Positions 5,908-16,031 of a DNA stretch of 64,000 nucleotides are shown here, piece by piece. The notes under the pieces were generated by a model that saw only the letters and a list, made by a program, of their open reading frames with translations, was not told the DNA's origin and made no database searches. Source of the stretch: Clostridia bacterium (GTDB lineage: Bacteria > Bacillota > TC1 > UBA5767); contig DAOUPV010000003.1 of the NCBI GenBank assembly GCA_030625965.1, positions 1 to 64,000 on the forward strand, in the 5' to 3' direction. Within the stretch, counting starts at the first letter, position 1. The number at the start of each line of letters is the position of its first letter. The position numbers and the translations under genes are program-made.

Positions 5908-7977
5908 TTAGTGGTTGGACTTTTCTTCGTCCAGCTGTTTTTTCGCTTCGATGATCTTAGGGACCAGGTTGCTGGGTACGATATCATAGCTATTGAACTC
6001 CATGGTGAAAGATCCTTTGCCCTGGGTCAATGATTTAAGGTCGATGGCATACTTGCTCATCTCTGACAGAGGTGCCAACGCAGATATTACTTGCTTTTTG
6101 CCTATAGCTTCCATGCCGAGAATCTTACCGCGTTTGGTGTTGATATCCCCCATGATGTCACCCATGTAGGTTTCCGGTACAGTAACATCTACCTTGACGA
6201 TGGGCTCCAACAATACTGGTGAGGCCTTGGCTACTGCAGCCCTGATGGCTAATGAGCCAGCCATCTTGAAGGCCATCTCAGAGGAGTCAACCGAGTGATA
6301 GGAACCGTCGGTCAGGGTTACTTTAAGCCTGGTCATAGGATAGCCTGCCAGTACGCCATTTACCATGGCATCTCGCACACCTTTTTCTACGGCCGGGATA
6401 TAGTTCTTGGGTACTGAACCGCCGAAGATGGATTCTTCAAATTCAAAGTCTCCGTTGAACAGGGGCTCGAGATCGATGTATACATGACCGTATTGGCCGT
6501 GGCCACCGGACTGTTTCTTGTGTTTTCCCTCAACCTTTTGAACCGATTGGGTGATGGTTTCGCGGTAGGGGATGATGGGATCGCTAAGAACTACTTCCAC
6601 GCCGAATTTTCTCTCCAGGCGGGATACCATAACATCGATATGCATGTTCCCCATACCGTTCACAGTCGTTTCGTGGGTTTCCTTGTTGCGGATGATAGCC
6701 AATGAGGGATCTTCTTCCAACAGTTTCTCGAACGCGCTGCCTAGTTTATCTTCGTCATCCTTACTCTTGGGCTGGATGGCTTTGGCATAATTCGGGGATG
6801 GGAAGCTGATACCCTGCAGGCTTATTGGATTATCCTTGGTGCAGAGTGTGTCACCAGTCACAGTACTTGCCAGTTTAGTAAGGCAGACGATGTCACCGGC
6901 TCTGGCTTCATTGATTTCCTGAAGATCCTTGCCTAATGCGGTGTAGATGTGCTGTACCTTTTCATCCACTTCCTTGTCGGAATTATAGATGCTCATATCT
7001 TTCTTTAAGGTGCCGGATACGATACGTATGAAGGAAATCTTGCCAATGAAGTTGTCGGATATGGTCTTGAAGACGATACCAGCGAAGTCATCGGTAGAAA
7101 GCCCATTCTCCACGGATGTGGTTTTGGCGGATTGCACAGGTGAGGGGAAGTAGTCTACGATTTTATTGAGTAGCGGTGTAGTAGCGATATTATGGGTTGC
7201 GGAGCCGCATAAGATGGGAACTACCTCACCTTTTTTGGAGGCTTTCCGTAGACCTTCAAGCAAGTCTTCGGTTGAAAGATCCTCGCCTTCAAGATAACGC
7301 ATCAGGAGCTCATCGTCGCCTTCCGCGGCAGCTTCCACCAGTTCCAGGTGGTGTTTCTTGATACTTTCCTGATATTCGACAGGAATGTCTAGTTCCTTCC
7401 AACTATGGCTGGGACGATCCCATTTGATTGCTCTCATGGTCAATAGGTCCACGATACCATCGAAATCTTCGCCGCTTCCAATGGGGAATTGTAGGGGTAC
7501 TAGTCTCTTCTTAGTGAATTTATGTCTTAAGTCGGCCAATGTTCTATAGAAATCGGCGTTCTCACGGTCCATTTTATTGATGTATACCAGTCTGGGCATA
7601 TTGTAACGGTCTGCTTCTTCCCAGATCATCTCCGTGCGAATTTCTACGCCGGAAACGGCACACACGTTGAATATCAGCGCATCTACAGCACGCAGTACAC
7701 ATTGGATTTCGCCACTGAAATCGGCGTATCCGGGAGTATCGATCAAATTGATTTTGCAGTCTTTCCATTCAATGGGAGCCATGGCCAGAAAAATGGTCAT
7801 ATTCCTCTTAGTCTCTTCTGGGAGGTAATCGAGCACAGTATTGCCCTCATCAACCTTCCCTAGTCGATCGGTCATCTCCACGTTATACAGGAGTGCCTCG
7901 GCCAGGGATGTCTTACCCGCCCCTCCATGGGAAACTAAGCCTACATTTCTAATTTTTTCTGATTGAAATACTTTCAT
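5908..7977 (-). CDS. elongation factor G-like GTPase (EF-G2 type paralogue)
   Basis: A 689-residue translational GTPase. The start is the ATG at 7977, six bases after AAGGAGG; ATGs further upstream overlap that site. It has the P-loop SHGGAGKT (16-23), DTPGYADF and NKMD for GTP binding, then EF-G domains II to V with GGHGQYGHV in domain IV. The SHGGAGKTSL loop instead of GHxDAGKTT and the small switch differences match the EF-G-like family found beside the true EF-G in many Clostridia, actinobacteria and others. The family's role is not settled: proposals include assisting translocation, ribosome recycling or stress translation. The true fusA, normally in the rpsL-rpsG operon, is not in this window. 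It is transcribed alone against all its neighbours. Confidence 0.9.
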   Translation of the reverse strand: MKVFQSEKIRNVGLVSHGGAGKTSLAEALLYNVEMTDRLGKVDEGNTVLDYLPEETKRNMTIFLAMAPIEWKDCKINLIDTPGYADFSGEIQCVLRAVDALIFNVCAVSGVEIRTEMIWEEADRYNMPRLVYINKMDRENADFYRTLADLRHKFTKKRLVPLQFPIGSGEDFDGIVDLLTMRAIKWDRPSHSWKELDIPVEYQESIKKHHLELVEAAAEGDDELLMRYLEGEDLSTEDLLEGLRKASKKGEVVPILCGSATHNIATTPLLNKIVDYFPSPVQSAKTTSVENGLSTDDFAGIVFKTISDNFIGKISFIRIVSGTLKKDMSIYNSDKEVDEKVQHIYTALGKDLQEINEARAGDIVCLTKLASTVTGDTLCTKDNPISLQGISFPSPNYAKAIQPKSKDDEDKLGSAFEKLLEEDPSLAIIRNKETHETTVNGMGNMHIDVMVSRLERKFGVEVVLSDPIIPYRETITQSVQKVEGKHKKQSGGHGQYGHVYIDLEPLFNGDFEFEESIFGGSVPKNYIPAVEKGVRDAMVNGVLAGYPMTRLKVTLTDGSYHSVDSSEMAFKMAGSLAIRAAVAKASPVLLEPIVKVDVTVPETYMGDIMGDINTKRGKILGMEAIGKKQVISALAPLSEMSKYAIDLKSLTQGKGSFTMEFNSYDIVPSNLVPKIIEAKKQLDEEKSNH

Positions 7978-8228
7978 GTGCATCCTCCTTAGACTTTTGG
8001 AATTGAACATACTGAACATTAGGTCATAGTGATTAGTCCACTAATTATATAAATTAAATATTAGTTTCAAAAATCCTCTAAAAAGTTTCACATTCTGTGC
8101 CAAAAGTAACTATATATGTGGTTTGTATATGCTTGTTAAAACATTGACCAAATAAAGGAAAAAGTACTAGACATCGAACCAAGCCTGTACTAAGATGTAC
8201 GTGGAGATTGTTTTCAAGGAGGTAGAGT

Positions 8229-9485
8229 ATGAAGGAGTATAATCCTTACAACCAGATGCTACACACTTTAGATGTGGCTGCTGACCTATTGGGGATTGAA
8301 GAAAGTGACTATAATTTTCTTCGATATCCAGAACGCGAGTTGAAAGTATCCATTCCTATCAGAATGGATGACGGTACGGTACAAGTCTTTGAAGGCTTCC
8401 GTGTACAGCATTGTAGTGTACGTGGACCTTGCAAAGGTGGTATCCGGTATCACCAAAACGTTGATTTGGATGAAGTGAAGGCCTTGGCCGCTTGGATGTC
8501 CCTAAAATGTGCAGTCGTTAATATTCCCTATGGCGGTGGTAAAGGTGGTGTCCAGGTTGATCCCACAACTTTATCAGAAAACGAGCTGAGAGGCTTGACC
8601 AGAAGATATACCGCAGGCATTTTGCCTTTGATCGGACCGGAAAAAGATATTCCGGCACCTGATGTGAACACCAACGCACAGATTATGGCTTGGATCATGG
8701 ATACTTACAGCATGTTCAAAGGCTATTCTGTTCCCGGTGTTGTAACCGGTAAACCGCTTGAACTTGGTGGTTCTTTAGGAAGACCTGAAGCGACCGGCCG
8801 TGGCGTAATGTTCGCCACTAGAGAGATTCTAAAAAAGAATCGCAAGAAGCTTAAAGGAACCAGAGTAGCTGTCCAAGGTTATGGTAATGTAGGTCGGACT
8901 GCTGCGACCCTGATGTATAAAGAGGGATGCAAGATTGTTGCCATTGGTGACGTATCCGCTTCATATTACTGTGCGGACGGATTCGACATTGATGCTGTCA
9001 ACGATTACTGGGATGCTAACGGCGGCCTGTTAAAAGGCTATCAAGCTCCTGGCGTAGTTGAAATCCAACATAACGAATTGCTCGTCTGTGACTGTGAAGT
9101 CTTGGTTCCTGCAGCGCTGGAGAACCAGATTACTGAAGAAGTTGCCAAAGAGATGAAGGCAACCATCATCGTCGAGGGTGCCAACGGCCCGACCACTCAT
9201 GAGGCCGATGCCGTACTGGAAGAAAAAGGTGTAACGGTTGTACCTGATATCCTGGCAAACGCAGGTGGTGTAGTCGTGTCCTACTTCGAGTGGGTACAGA
9301 ATATCCAGTCTCTGATGTGGGATGAAGATGAAGTAAACCGCAATCTTGAGAAAATCATGATCCGCAGCTTCGAGGAAGTTTGGGAAACTGCGCAAAAAGG
9401 AGATTGCACACTCAGAACGGGTGCCTACATGGTAGCCATGAATCGTCTGGTCGAAGCCAGAAGAATTCGCGGCGTATTCCCGTAA
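8229..9485 (+). CDS. gdhA: glutamate dehydrogenase (NAD-type, hexameric)
   Basis: A 418-residue Glu/Leu/Phe/Val dehydrogenase. GGIRYH and the PYGGGKGGV segment (around residue 100, with the substrate-binding Lys residues) form the active site; PAPDVNT follows, and the Rossmann motif GYGNVGRTAA marks the coenzyme domain (about 217). Length and sequence fit the clostridial hexameric enzyme that oxidatively deaminates glutamate to 2-oxoglutarate with NAD, central to amino acid fermentation. AAGGAGGT precedes the ATG. It is monocistronic, divergent from the EF-G-like gene across 250 bases, and ends in a strong terminator. Coenzyme choice is inferred from the family, not proved. Confidence 0.95.
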   Translation: MKEYNPYNQMLHTLDVAADLLGIEESDYNFLRYPERELKVSIPIRMDDGTVQVFEGFRVQHCSVRGPCKGGIRYHQNVDLDEVKALAAWMSLKCAVVNIPYGGGKGGVQVDPTTLSENELRGLTRRYTAGILPLIGPEKDIPAPDVNTNAQIMAWIMDTYSMFKGYSVPGVVTGKPLELGGSLGRPEATGRGVMFATREILKKNRKKLKGTRVAVQGYGNVGRTAATLMYKEGCKIVAIGDVSASYYCADGFDIDAVNDYWDANGGLLKGYQAPGVVEIQHNELLVCDCEVLVPAALENQITEEVAKEMKATIIVEGANGPTTHEADAVLEEKGVTVVPDILANAGGVVVSYFEWVQNIQSLMWDEDEVNRNLEKIMIRSFEEVWETAQKGDCTLRTGAYMVAMNRLVEARRIRGVFP

Positions 9486-9508
9486 AGAGATCTTGCTAGA
9501 AGAATAGG

Positions 9509-9551
9509 ATTGCCTGTAGTATAATGAATTGCTACAGGCAATTTTTTTTTT
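9509..9551 (+). terminator. terminator of gdhA, with a TATAAT in its loop
   Basis: A perfect 11-bp stem (9509-9519 with 9532-9542) and nine T. The loop contains TATAAT (9520-9525). A TTGCTA lies 21 bases upstream, too far for an ideal -35, so use as a queA promoter is possible but unproven. Confidence 0.9.
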
Positions 9552-9560
9552 GGAGGAACG

Positions 9561-10583
9561 ATGAAAGTAGAAGATTTTGATTACGATCTGCCGAAGGAGA
9601 GGATAGCGCAGACACCGGTGGAACCCCGGGATTCCTCTAGGCTGATGGTAATCAACAAAGAGAGAAAAAGCATAGAACACAAGGTGTTCCATGATATAGA
9701 AAGTTACTTGCAGAAGGGCGACGTATTGGTAGTTAACAACACCAAGGTTATCCCGGCTCGCATATTCGGCAGGAAAAGCACCGGGGCCAATATCGAAATC
9801 ATGCTCTTGAAAAACAGGGGTAACGATGAATGGGAGGCTTTGGCGAAACCAGGTAAACGTGTAAAAGAAGGTGTGGAGCTGACTTTTGGAGATAAACTTA
9901 GTTGCACCTGTGTCGGAATTGACAAGGATAGCGGAGCCAGGTATCTGAAGTTTTCCTATGATGGTGTATTTGAGGAAATTCTGGATGAAATCGGACTTAT
10001 GCCATTGCCGCCTTATATCACCGAGCGGCTGGAGAAAAAGGAACGATATCAAACAGTCTATGCCAAACATGACGGTTCAGCAGCCGCACCGACGGCAGGC
10101 CTGCATTTCACGGAAGATTTGATACAACGCTTGCGGGATAAGGGTGTCATTCTCTGCGAAGTGGTGCTGCATGTCGGGTTGGGTACCTTCCGTCCGGTAA
10201 AGGCGGAAGAAATTGAAGAACACAAGATGCATACAGAATACTACGAAGTTTCTAAGGAAACTGCGGAAGTATTGAGTCAGGCTAAGAATGAGGGTAGGCG
10301 GGTTATCGCGGTAGGTACGACTAGTGTGCGTACGATTGAATCGCTGATGCGTGATAAGGGAGAGATTGTTGCCCACAAGGGAGACACCGATATATTCATT
10401 TACCCGGGTTACGAGTACCAGCTGGTGGATGCCATGATCACCAACTTCCATTTGCCCAAATCCACGTTAATCATGCTGGTTAGTGCATTTGCGGACCGTG
10501 ATTTGATTATGAATGCCTATCGTGAAGCTGTGAAACAGGAATACCGTTTTTTCAGTTTCGGTGACGCTATGTTTATTGAGTAA
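9561..10583 (+). CDS. queA: S-adenosylmethionine:tRNA ribosyltransferase-isomerase QueA
   Basis: 340 residues, the usual length. It opens with [17 protein letters not shown] and contains [18 protein letters not shown], the [10 protein letters not shown] motif and the C-terminal [16 protein letters not shown], all hallmarks of QueA. The enzyme transfers and isomerises the ribose part of SAM onto preQ1-modified tRNA, giving epoxyqueuosine at the wobble position of GUN anticodons. It sits 15 bases before tgt, the enzyme for the preceding step, in one operon. Its AGGAAC-type ribosome binding site lies right after the gdhA terminator's T run, so its promoter must overlap that terminator or transcription reads through. 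Confidence 0.97.
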   Translation: MKVEDFDYDLPKERIAQTPVEPRDSSRLMVINKERKSIEHKVFHDIESYLQKGDVLVVNNTKVIPARIFGRKSTGANIEIMLLKNRGNDEWEALAKPGKRVKEGVELTFGDKLSCTCVGIDKDSGARYLKFSYDGVFEEILDEIGLMPLPPYITERLEKKERYQTVYAKHDGSAAAPTAGLHFTEDLIQRLRDKGVILCEVVLHVGLGTFRPVKAEEIEEHKMHTEYYEVSKETAEVLSQAKNEGRRVIAVGTTSVRTIESLMRDKGEIVAHKGDTDIFIYPGYEYQLVDAMITNFHLPKSTLIMLVSAFADRDLIMNAYREAVKQEYRFFSFGDAMFIE

Positions 10584-10595
10584 CCAGGAGGATAG

Positions 10596-11723
<1,128 letters not shown>

Positions 11724-11811
11724 GCGTCAGTGCCATTATAAGAAAAAGTAACATGAAAAGGATTTTTGTGTTAAAATAGTCTAGAAAGTAACCTTGAAAG
11801 GTGGTGGAATA

Positions 11812-12075
11812 ATGGATCAAACGATGGGATTGGTAATCTATATCGCTTTCTTTATCGGGTTAATTTACTTGATGATCATCAGACCTCAGAAGAAAGAGAA
11901 AACCAGAAAAGCAGAATTGATGAACTCCTTGAAAAATGGCGCAGCAATCGTAACCTATTCAGGCATACACGGAACGGTTACCAGTATTGACAGCGACAAG
12001 GGAATTATTGTAGTCAATGTTGCCAAAGGCGTAGACCTTACAATGGAAAAAGCCGCAGTGGCACGGGTAATGTAA
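11812..12075 (+). CDS. yajC: preprotein translocase subunit YajC
   Basis: An 87-residue membrane protein. I took the ATG at 11812, with GGTGG upstream, rather than the GTG at 11794. One membrane helix (residues about 4-24) is followed by the basic RPQKKEKTRK segment and a small beta domain with the GIHGTVTSID strand. YajC associates with SecDF and the Sec channel. A -10-like TAAAAT lies around 11772, so it may have its own promoter after tgt. Confidence 0.93.
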   Translation: MDQTMGLVIYIAFFIGLIYLMIIRPQKKEKTRKAELMNSLKNGAAIVTYSGIHGTVTSIDSDKGIIVVNVAKGVDLTMEKAAVARVM

Positions 12076-12096
12076 ACGAAAGAAGCTGAATAATCG

Positions 12097-12124
12097 AAAC
12101 TCTTCCCGAAAGGGAAGAGTTTTA
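12097..12124 (+). terminator. hairpin between yajC and secD
   Basis: AAACTCTTCCC pairs with GGGAAGAGTTT around GAAA, then a short T run. It separates yajC from secD and probably lowers rather than abolishes read-through, since no clear promoter is seen before secD. Confidence 0.8.
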
Positions 12125-12156
12125 TTCTGAAAAAGGCAATAATTAAGGAGAATATA

Positions 12157-13419
12157 ATGTCAAATAACAGGAGTGTCGTATCAGTTCTTCTGATTACGGC
12201 AATTATAATTATCTGTGGCATCTTCCTAACCCAACCGCTGTTACAACAGATTGGTTTGGGTCTGGATCTTCAAGGGGGCGTACATGTGGTGTTGGAAGCC
12301 GCTCCAGATGAAGGTGAGGAAGTAACCTCAGAAGAAATGAAGCAACTACAGGAAGTTATGCGCCAGCGTGTGGATGAGCTCGGAGTAAGTGAACCGATCA
12401 TCCAGCTATCCGGCGACAATCGACTGGTAGTTGAATTGGCAGGAATCGACGACCCGGAAAAGGCCGTTGAGATCATTGGTAAAACGGCAAAACTGGAATT
12501 CGTTACTCTCGAAGGAGAAGTAATCGTAACCGGTGATATGCTCAAGGAAGCCAAAGCCGTTATAAACGACAAGGGCCAACCGGAAATCAATATTGAATTT
12601 GACAACGAAGGTGCTAAGCTCTTCGCTGAGGCAACCAGTAGACTGGTCTCGCTCTATCCGAGTGGAGATGAGAGAAGAGTGATTGCTATCGTATTGGATA
12701 ATGAAGTTCTCACAGTTCCACATGTGAACTCAACCATCAACAACGGTATAGCATCCATCAGTGGTGGGTTTGCCGAGTTTCAAGATGCAGCTGATTTGGC
12801 TTCATTGCTACGGGCTGGCGCCTTACCGGTCAGCACCCAAATCGTGGAAAAAAGGACCGTAGGTCCTTCACTGGGTTCTGATTCACTTGAAAGCTCGAGG
12901 GATGCCATCATCGTAGGATTTATACTGCTGGCATTGTTTATGCTCGTTGTATATCGTCTTCCGGGGCTCATGGCGGATGTAACATTGATTGTTTTCGGAT
13001 TGCTGTTACTCTCAGGATTGGTGGCTGTCGGAGCGGTGCTCACACTGCCAGGGCTTGCAGGTATCCTGCTGACCGTGGCCATGGCTGCTGATGCCAATAT
13101 CATCATTTTTGAAAGAATTAAAGATGAGATCAGGAATGGGAAGAGTCTTCGGGCTTCAGTCGAGTCCGGTTTCAGAAGAGCATTCTGGACCATTTTCGAC
13201 TCCAACGTGACGACTATCATTGGTGCTGCAGTCCTCTTCCAATTCGGAACAGGCTCGATTCGTGGTTTCGCTCTTACTCTGACCTTGGGTATCGTGGCAA
13301 ACATGATAACGGCACTTTTGCTGACACGCGCCGTATTGCGACTGGTTGTAAAGGTTCCTTTTTTACAGAACATCGCCTTCTATGGGGTAAGTAAGAAAGG
13401 AGTTGAGGCAATTGACTAA
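12157..13419 (+). CDS. secD: protein translocase subunit SecD
   Basis: 420 residues. An N-terminal membrane helix (about 7-28) is followed by the GLDLQGG motif, an extracytoplasmic domain (P1-like, about 40-235), and a block of five membrane helices including the AMAADANIIIFERI segment conserved in the RND-like SecD family. SecD with SecF uses the proton or sodium gradient to help pull exported proteins across the membrane. GGAG precedes the ATG. secF overlaps its end by a few bases, indicating translational coupling. Confidence 0.96.
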   Translation: MSNNRSVVSVLLITAIIIICGIFLTQPLLQQIGLGLDLQGGVHVVLEAAPDEGEEVTSEEMKQLQEVMRQRVDELGVSEPIIQLSGDNRLVVELAGIDDPEKAVEIIGKTAKLEFVTLEGEVIVTGDMLKEAKAVINDKGQPEINIEFDNEGAKLFAEATSRLVSLYPSGDERRVIAIVLDNEVLTVPHVNSTINNGIASISGGFAEFQDAADLASLLRAGALPVSTQIVEKRTVGPSLGSDSLESSRDAIIVGFILLALFMLVVYRLPGLMADVTLIVFGLLLLSGLVAVGAVLTLPGLAGILLTVAMAADANIIIFERIKDEIRNGKSLRASVESGFRRAFWTIFDSNVTTIIGAAVLFQFGTGSIRGFALTLTLGIVANMITALLLTRAVLRLVVKVPFLQNIAFYGVSKKGVEAID

Positions 13420-14272
13420 TATCAAGTTTATCCAGAATCGTAAGAAATGGTATTTGGTATCCGTGGTAATCATCGTGGCCGGACTGATATCCATGATGGT
13501 CCAAGGTGTGAATTTTGGCATCGACTTCACCGGCGGCAACATGATGGAACTGGCCATTAGTGATAGCACCAGTATTGATGATATGCGTACTTATCTGGAT
13601 GGCCAGGATTTCCGCTACAGCATACAGGAAGCGGGGGATAGCAGGTACATCCTACGGACCGAAGAGATTGATGAATCCACTTCTAGCGACCTAATTGAAG
13701 GACTGGAAGGGGAATTCGGCGAGATTATAGTAGAAAGAAACGAAAAGGTAAGTGCTAGCATTGGTGAGGAACTTACCAGGAACGCGCTGATGGCCTTGGG
13801 CATCGCAGCCTTGTTGATGATCGTATACATCACCTTCCGTTTCGAGTTTTTATTCGGTATCGCTGCCGTACTGGCTTTGTTGCATGACGTACTCATCACG
13901 ATCGGAATCTTCTCAATATTCCAGATAGAAGTGAACAGTGCATTCGTGGCGGCTCTGCTTACCATCCTCGGTTATTCCATCAATGACAGTATCGTAATCT
14001 TCGACAGGATCCGTGAGAACCTGAACAAGAAAATGAAACTCTCGAATGATCAGGTTGTGGACCTGAGTATCAATCAGACGCTGTTCCGTTCGGTAAGCAC
14101 CTCCTTTGTGATAATCATCGTATTGCTGTCCTTGTTCTTCATCGGGGGAGCAACCATTAGTGATTTCGTCCTGGCTATGCTGATTGGATCCGTATTCGGA
14201 ACCTATTCATCCATTTTCATCGCCAGTCCCTTGTGGATTGACATGTCAGCCAGAAAAAAGAGAAGAAGATAG
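13412..14272 (+). CDS. secF: protein translocase subunit SecF
   Basis: About 286 residues from the TTG at 13412, which lies nine bases after AAAGGAG; a TTG at 13403 is too close to that site. It has an N-terminal helix, the GIDFTGG motif, and the membrane block with GYSINDSIVIFDRIREN. It overlaps the secD stop by eight bases. It ends MSARKKRRR, a basic cytoplasmic tail, then a terminator. Confidence 0.95.
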   Translation: MTNIKFIQNRKKWYLVSVVIIVAGLISMMVQGVNFGIDFTGGNMMELAISDSTSIDDMRTYLDGQDFRYSIQEAGDSRYILRTEEIDESTSSDLIEGLEGEFGEIIVERNEKVSASIGEELTRNALMALGIAALLMIVYITFRFEFLFGIAAVLALLHDVLITIGIFSIFQIEVNSAFVAALLTILGYSINDSIVIFDRIRENLNKKMKLSNDQVVDLSINQTLFRSVSTSFVIIIVLLSLFFIGGATISDFVLAMLIGSVFGTYSSIFIASPLWIDMSARKKRRR

Positions 14273-14277
14273 TATGC

Positions 14278-14307
14278 GAGCAGGTGCCGTCGGCACCTGC
14301 TCTTTCT
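14278..14307 (+). terminator. terminator of the queA-secF operon
   Basis: GAGCAGGTGCC (14278-14288) pairs with GGCACCTGCTC (14292-14302), loop GTC, then TTTCT. It lies six bases after the secF stop. Confidence 0.88.
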
Positions 14308-14345
14308 ATTATAAAAGTATTTTTTGTAAAACACCTCAATAGTTA

Positions 14346-14394
14346 TTGACATATACCCAGAAAGAGCTATACTTTAGATAAGGGTATATACCCA
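14346..14394 (+). promoter_or_regulatory. promoter with palindromic operator candidate GGGTATATACCC
   Basis: TTGACA at 14346-14351 and TATACT at 14368-14373 (16-base spacer) make a promoter. ATATACCCA occurs at 14351-14359 inside the spacer and again at 14386-14394, the second copy being part of the perfect 12-bp palindrome GGGTATATACCC (14382-14393) just downstream of the -10 box. A repressor there would block initiation. The regulator is unknown; the UPF0251 DNA-binding protein encoded next is one candidate, and a CsoR-type copper/thiol sensor another, because such sensors bind TACCC/GGGTA half-sites. Confidence 0.6.
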
Positions 14395-14412
14395 ATAAAA
14401 GGAGGTGACAAG

Positions 14413-14643
14413 ATGCCAGCAAGAGACGGATCGGGTCCCAGAGGTATGGGAAGCATGACCGGAAGAGGAATGGGATACTGCAATACTGCAAGACCAGCTT
14501 ACGGTATGGGCCGCGGCGCCGGTTACGGCCGAGGTTTCAGACGGGGCGGGTTTGGTGCTATGAGCTTGGAAGAAGAACGCGCCTGGTTACAAGGCCGGTT
14601 GGATTCCATTAAGAATGAAATAGATACAACTGAAGAAAAATAA
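14413..14643 (+). CDS. DUF5320-type small Gly/Arg/Met-rich protein
   Basis: 76 residues with ATG behind AAAGGAGGTGAC. The sequence MPARDGSGPRGMGSMTGRGMGYC followed by Gly-Arg-rich repeats and a short helical, acidic tail (EEERAWLQGRLDSI) matches DUF5320. Family members often neighbour UPF0251 proteins and dinitrogenase iron-molybdenum cofactor-like proteins in anaerobes. No function is established; the Met-, Gly- and Cys-containing head suggests metal or cofactor handling (inference). It is the first gene after the palindromic operator. Confidence 0.8.
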   Translation: MPARDGSGPRGMGSMTGRGMGYCNTARPAYGMGRGAGYGRGFRRGGFGAMSLEEERAWLQGRLDSIKNEIDTTEEK

Positions 14644-14711
14644 CCAAAAGGGGGTGGAAATCCATCCCTTTTTTGTTACTATGGATTAAGACGACTAGAA
14701 GGAGGATGTAC

Positions 14712-15077
14712 ATGTCAAGACCACCGAAACCAAGAAGAGTATGTGTATTGCCTGAGAACCTGTCATATGGCCCGCTTGAGCCGACGATGGACCGTTCAGA
14801 GCAGAATACGATTATCATGTCTGTTGTGGAATACGAGTGCATGCGCTTGATGGACTATGAGGGTATGAATCAGACCGAGGCTGCTGAAGCCATGGGCGTG
14901 GCCAGATCCTCTGTACAGCGCACCTACGAAAGCCTGAGAAAGAAAATTGCGCGTTGTCTGGTCGAAGGAAAGCAACTTCACATCGAAGGCGGAGATTTTA
15001 TGCTCTGCAACGATCTGGAGGACTTGCCGGATTGTAAGAACTGCCCGCCAGGAAGACGCAGAAGGGGCAGAGGATAA
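14712..15077 (+). CDS. UPF0251 (DUF134) DNA-binding protein
   Basis: 121 residues from the ATG at 14712, just after GGAGGATGTAC. It starts SRPPKPRRVCVLPE, has a helix-turn-helix region (MNQTEAAEAMGVARSSVQRTYESLRKKIA, here given in parts: MNQTEAAEAMGV, then ARSSVQRTYESL) and a C-terminal CxxC (KNCPP region, with CNDLEDLPDCKNC). The family is predicted to bind DNA and is sigma-factor-region-4-like. It may regulate its own cluster through the GGGTATATACCC site (inference). It overlaps the next gene by one base (TAATG). Confidence 0.82.
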   Translation: MSRPPKPRRVCVLPENLSYGPLEPTMDRSEQNTIIMSVVEYECMRLMDYEGMNQTEAAEAMGVARSSVQRTYESLRKKIARCLVEGKQLHIEGGDFMLCNDLEDLPDCKNCPPGRRRRGRG

Positions 15078-15955
15078 TGGATATCTCTACGGAGTGCATT
15101 TTGTGTACAGTGCGGAAAATTGACCATTTGTACGATGAACTGGTCGGTGAGCCAACAGGCAAACTTGATTTTATGAAAGAAATCTATCGTATAGCCTCGG
15201 AAACAAAGGCGCAGGATACGGCACCTCTACTCAGTGCCAGGATGCTGCGTCTCTTTTTGCGCGAAGCTGGGATGGACGATCCCTACCGGGAACAGAAGAT
15301 CAAATATAACAGGATGCTGCAGGATAAAGAGGAGTCTATCGAAGCGGAAATCCAGAATGGGGCGGATCCTTTGGCCGTAGCCTTGAAATATGCCATGGTG
15401 GGCAATATGATTGATTTCGGAGCCATGGATGATATATCGGATAGCGAATTGGAGAGGCTTCTTGAGAGTGCTTCGGATCTTGAACTGGATGAAGCGATGC
15501 TGGAGAAGTTCTTCGTGCAGTTGGAGACCGCAGGAAAATTGGTCTATATTGGAGATAACGCCGGAGAAATCGTGTTGGACAAGATATTCGTCAAGATGTT
15601 GCAAGAGTATTACCCGGATCTTGACATCAGTTTTTTGGTGCGTGGGAAGCCGGTATTCAACGATGCTACCATTGAGGATGCTGAACAGGTCGGGTTGTGT
15701 AATCTGACGCATGTTCTGGGTAACGGTACGGATGTTCCGGGTACCCAACTGGATCACATCTCTTCGGAGGCATTGTATGAGATTAATAGGGCGGACCTCA
15801 TCCTGGCCAAGGGACAGGGGAATTTTGAAACCTTATCCGGTTGCGGACGAAATGTGTTCTACCTGTTTCTATGCAAATGTGCCTTGTTCACCAGACGATT
15901 TAAGATGAAGCAGTTCGAAGGGGTGTTCACCCACGAATCAAGGCTGGAGATCTGA
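15077..15955 (+). CDS. DUF89 family protein (metal-dependent damage-control phosphatase type)
   Basis: 292 residues. The N-terminus has a CILCTVRK motif; the core shows YIGDNAGEIVLDK (Asp/Asn metal ligands), VRGKPVFNDAT and the AKGQGNFETLS segment that define DUF89. Studied members are metal-dependent phosphatases acting on damaged sugar-phosphate metabolites. The substrate here is unknown. The end CALFTRRFKM is close to the usual KCPV-A-ELG end, so it seems complete. Its start overlaps the stop of the UPF0251 gene, pointing to a shared transcript. Confidence 0.82.
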   Translation: MDISTECILCTVRKIDHLYDELVGEPTGKLDFMKEIYRIASETKAQDTAPLLSARMLRLFLREAGMDDPYREQKIKYNRMLQDKEESIEAEIQNGADPLAVALKYAMVGNMIDFGAMDDISDSELERLLESASDLELDEAMLEKFFVQLETAGKLVYIGDNAGEIVLDKIFVKMLQEYYPDLDISFLVRGKPVFNDATIEDAEQVGLCNLTHVLGNGTDVPGTQLDHISSEALYEINRADLILAKGQGNFETLSGCGRNVFYLFLCKCALFTRRFKMKQFEGVFTHESRLEI

Positions 15956-16031
15956 CCTGTCACTCTGTTGATGCTGAGATGTAACAGAAAAGCCATGAAA
16001 GGGTGCTAGACTGAGTTTGCGAGGTGATCAC

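Noticed and set aside
9030..10070. 346-residue minus-strand open frame across gdhA and queA
   Set aside because: It is antisense to two intact, recognised genes and crosses their terminator; it has no family similarity.
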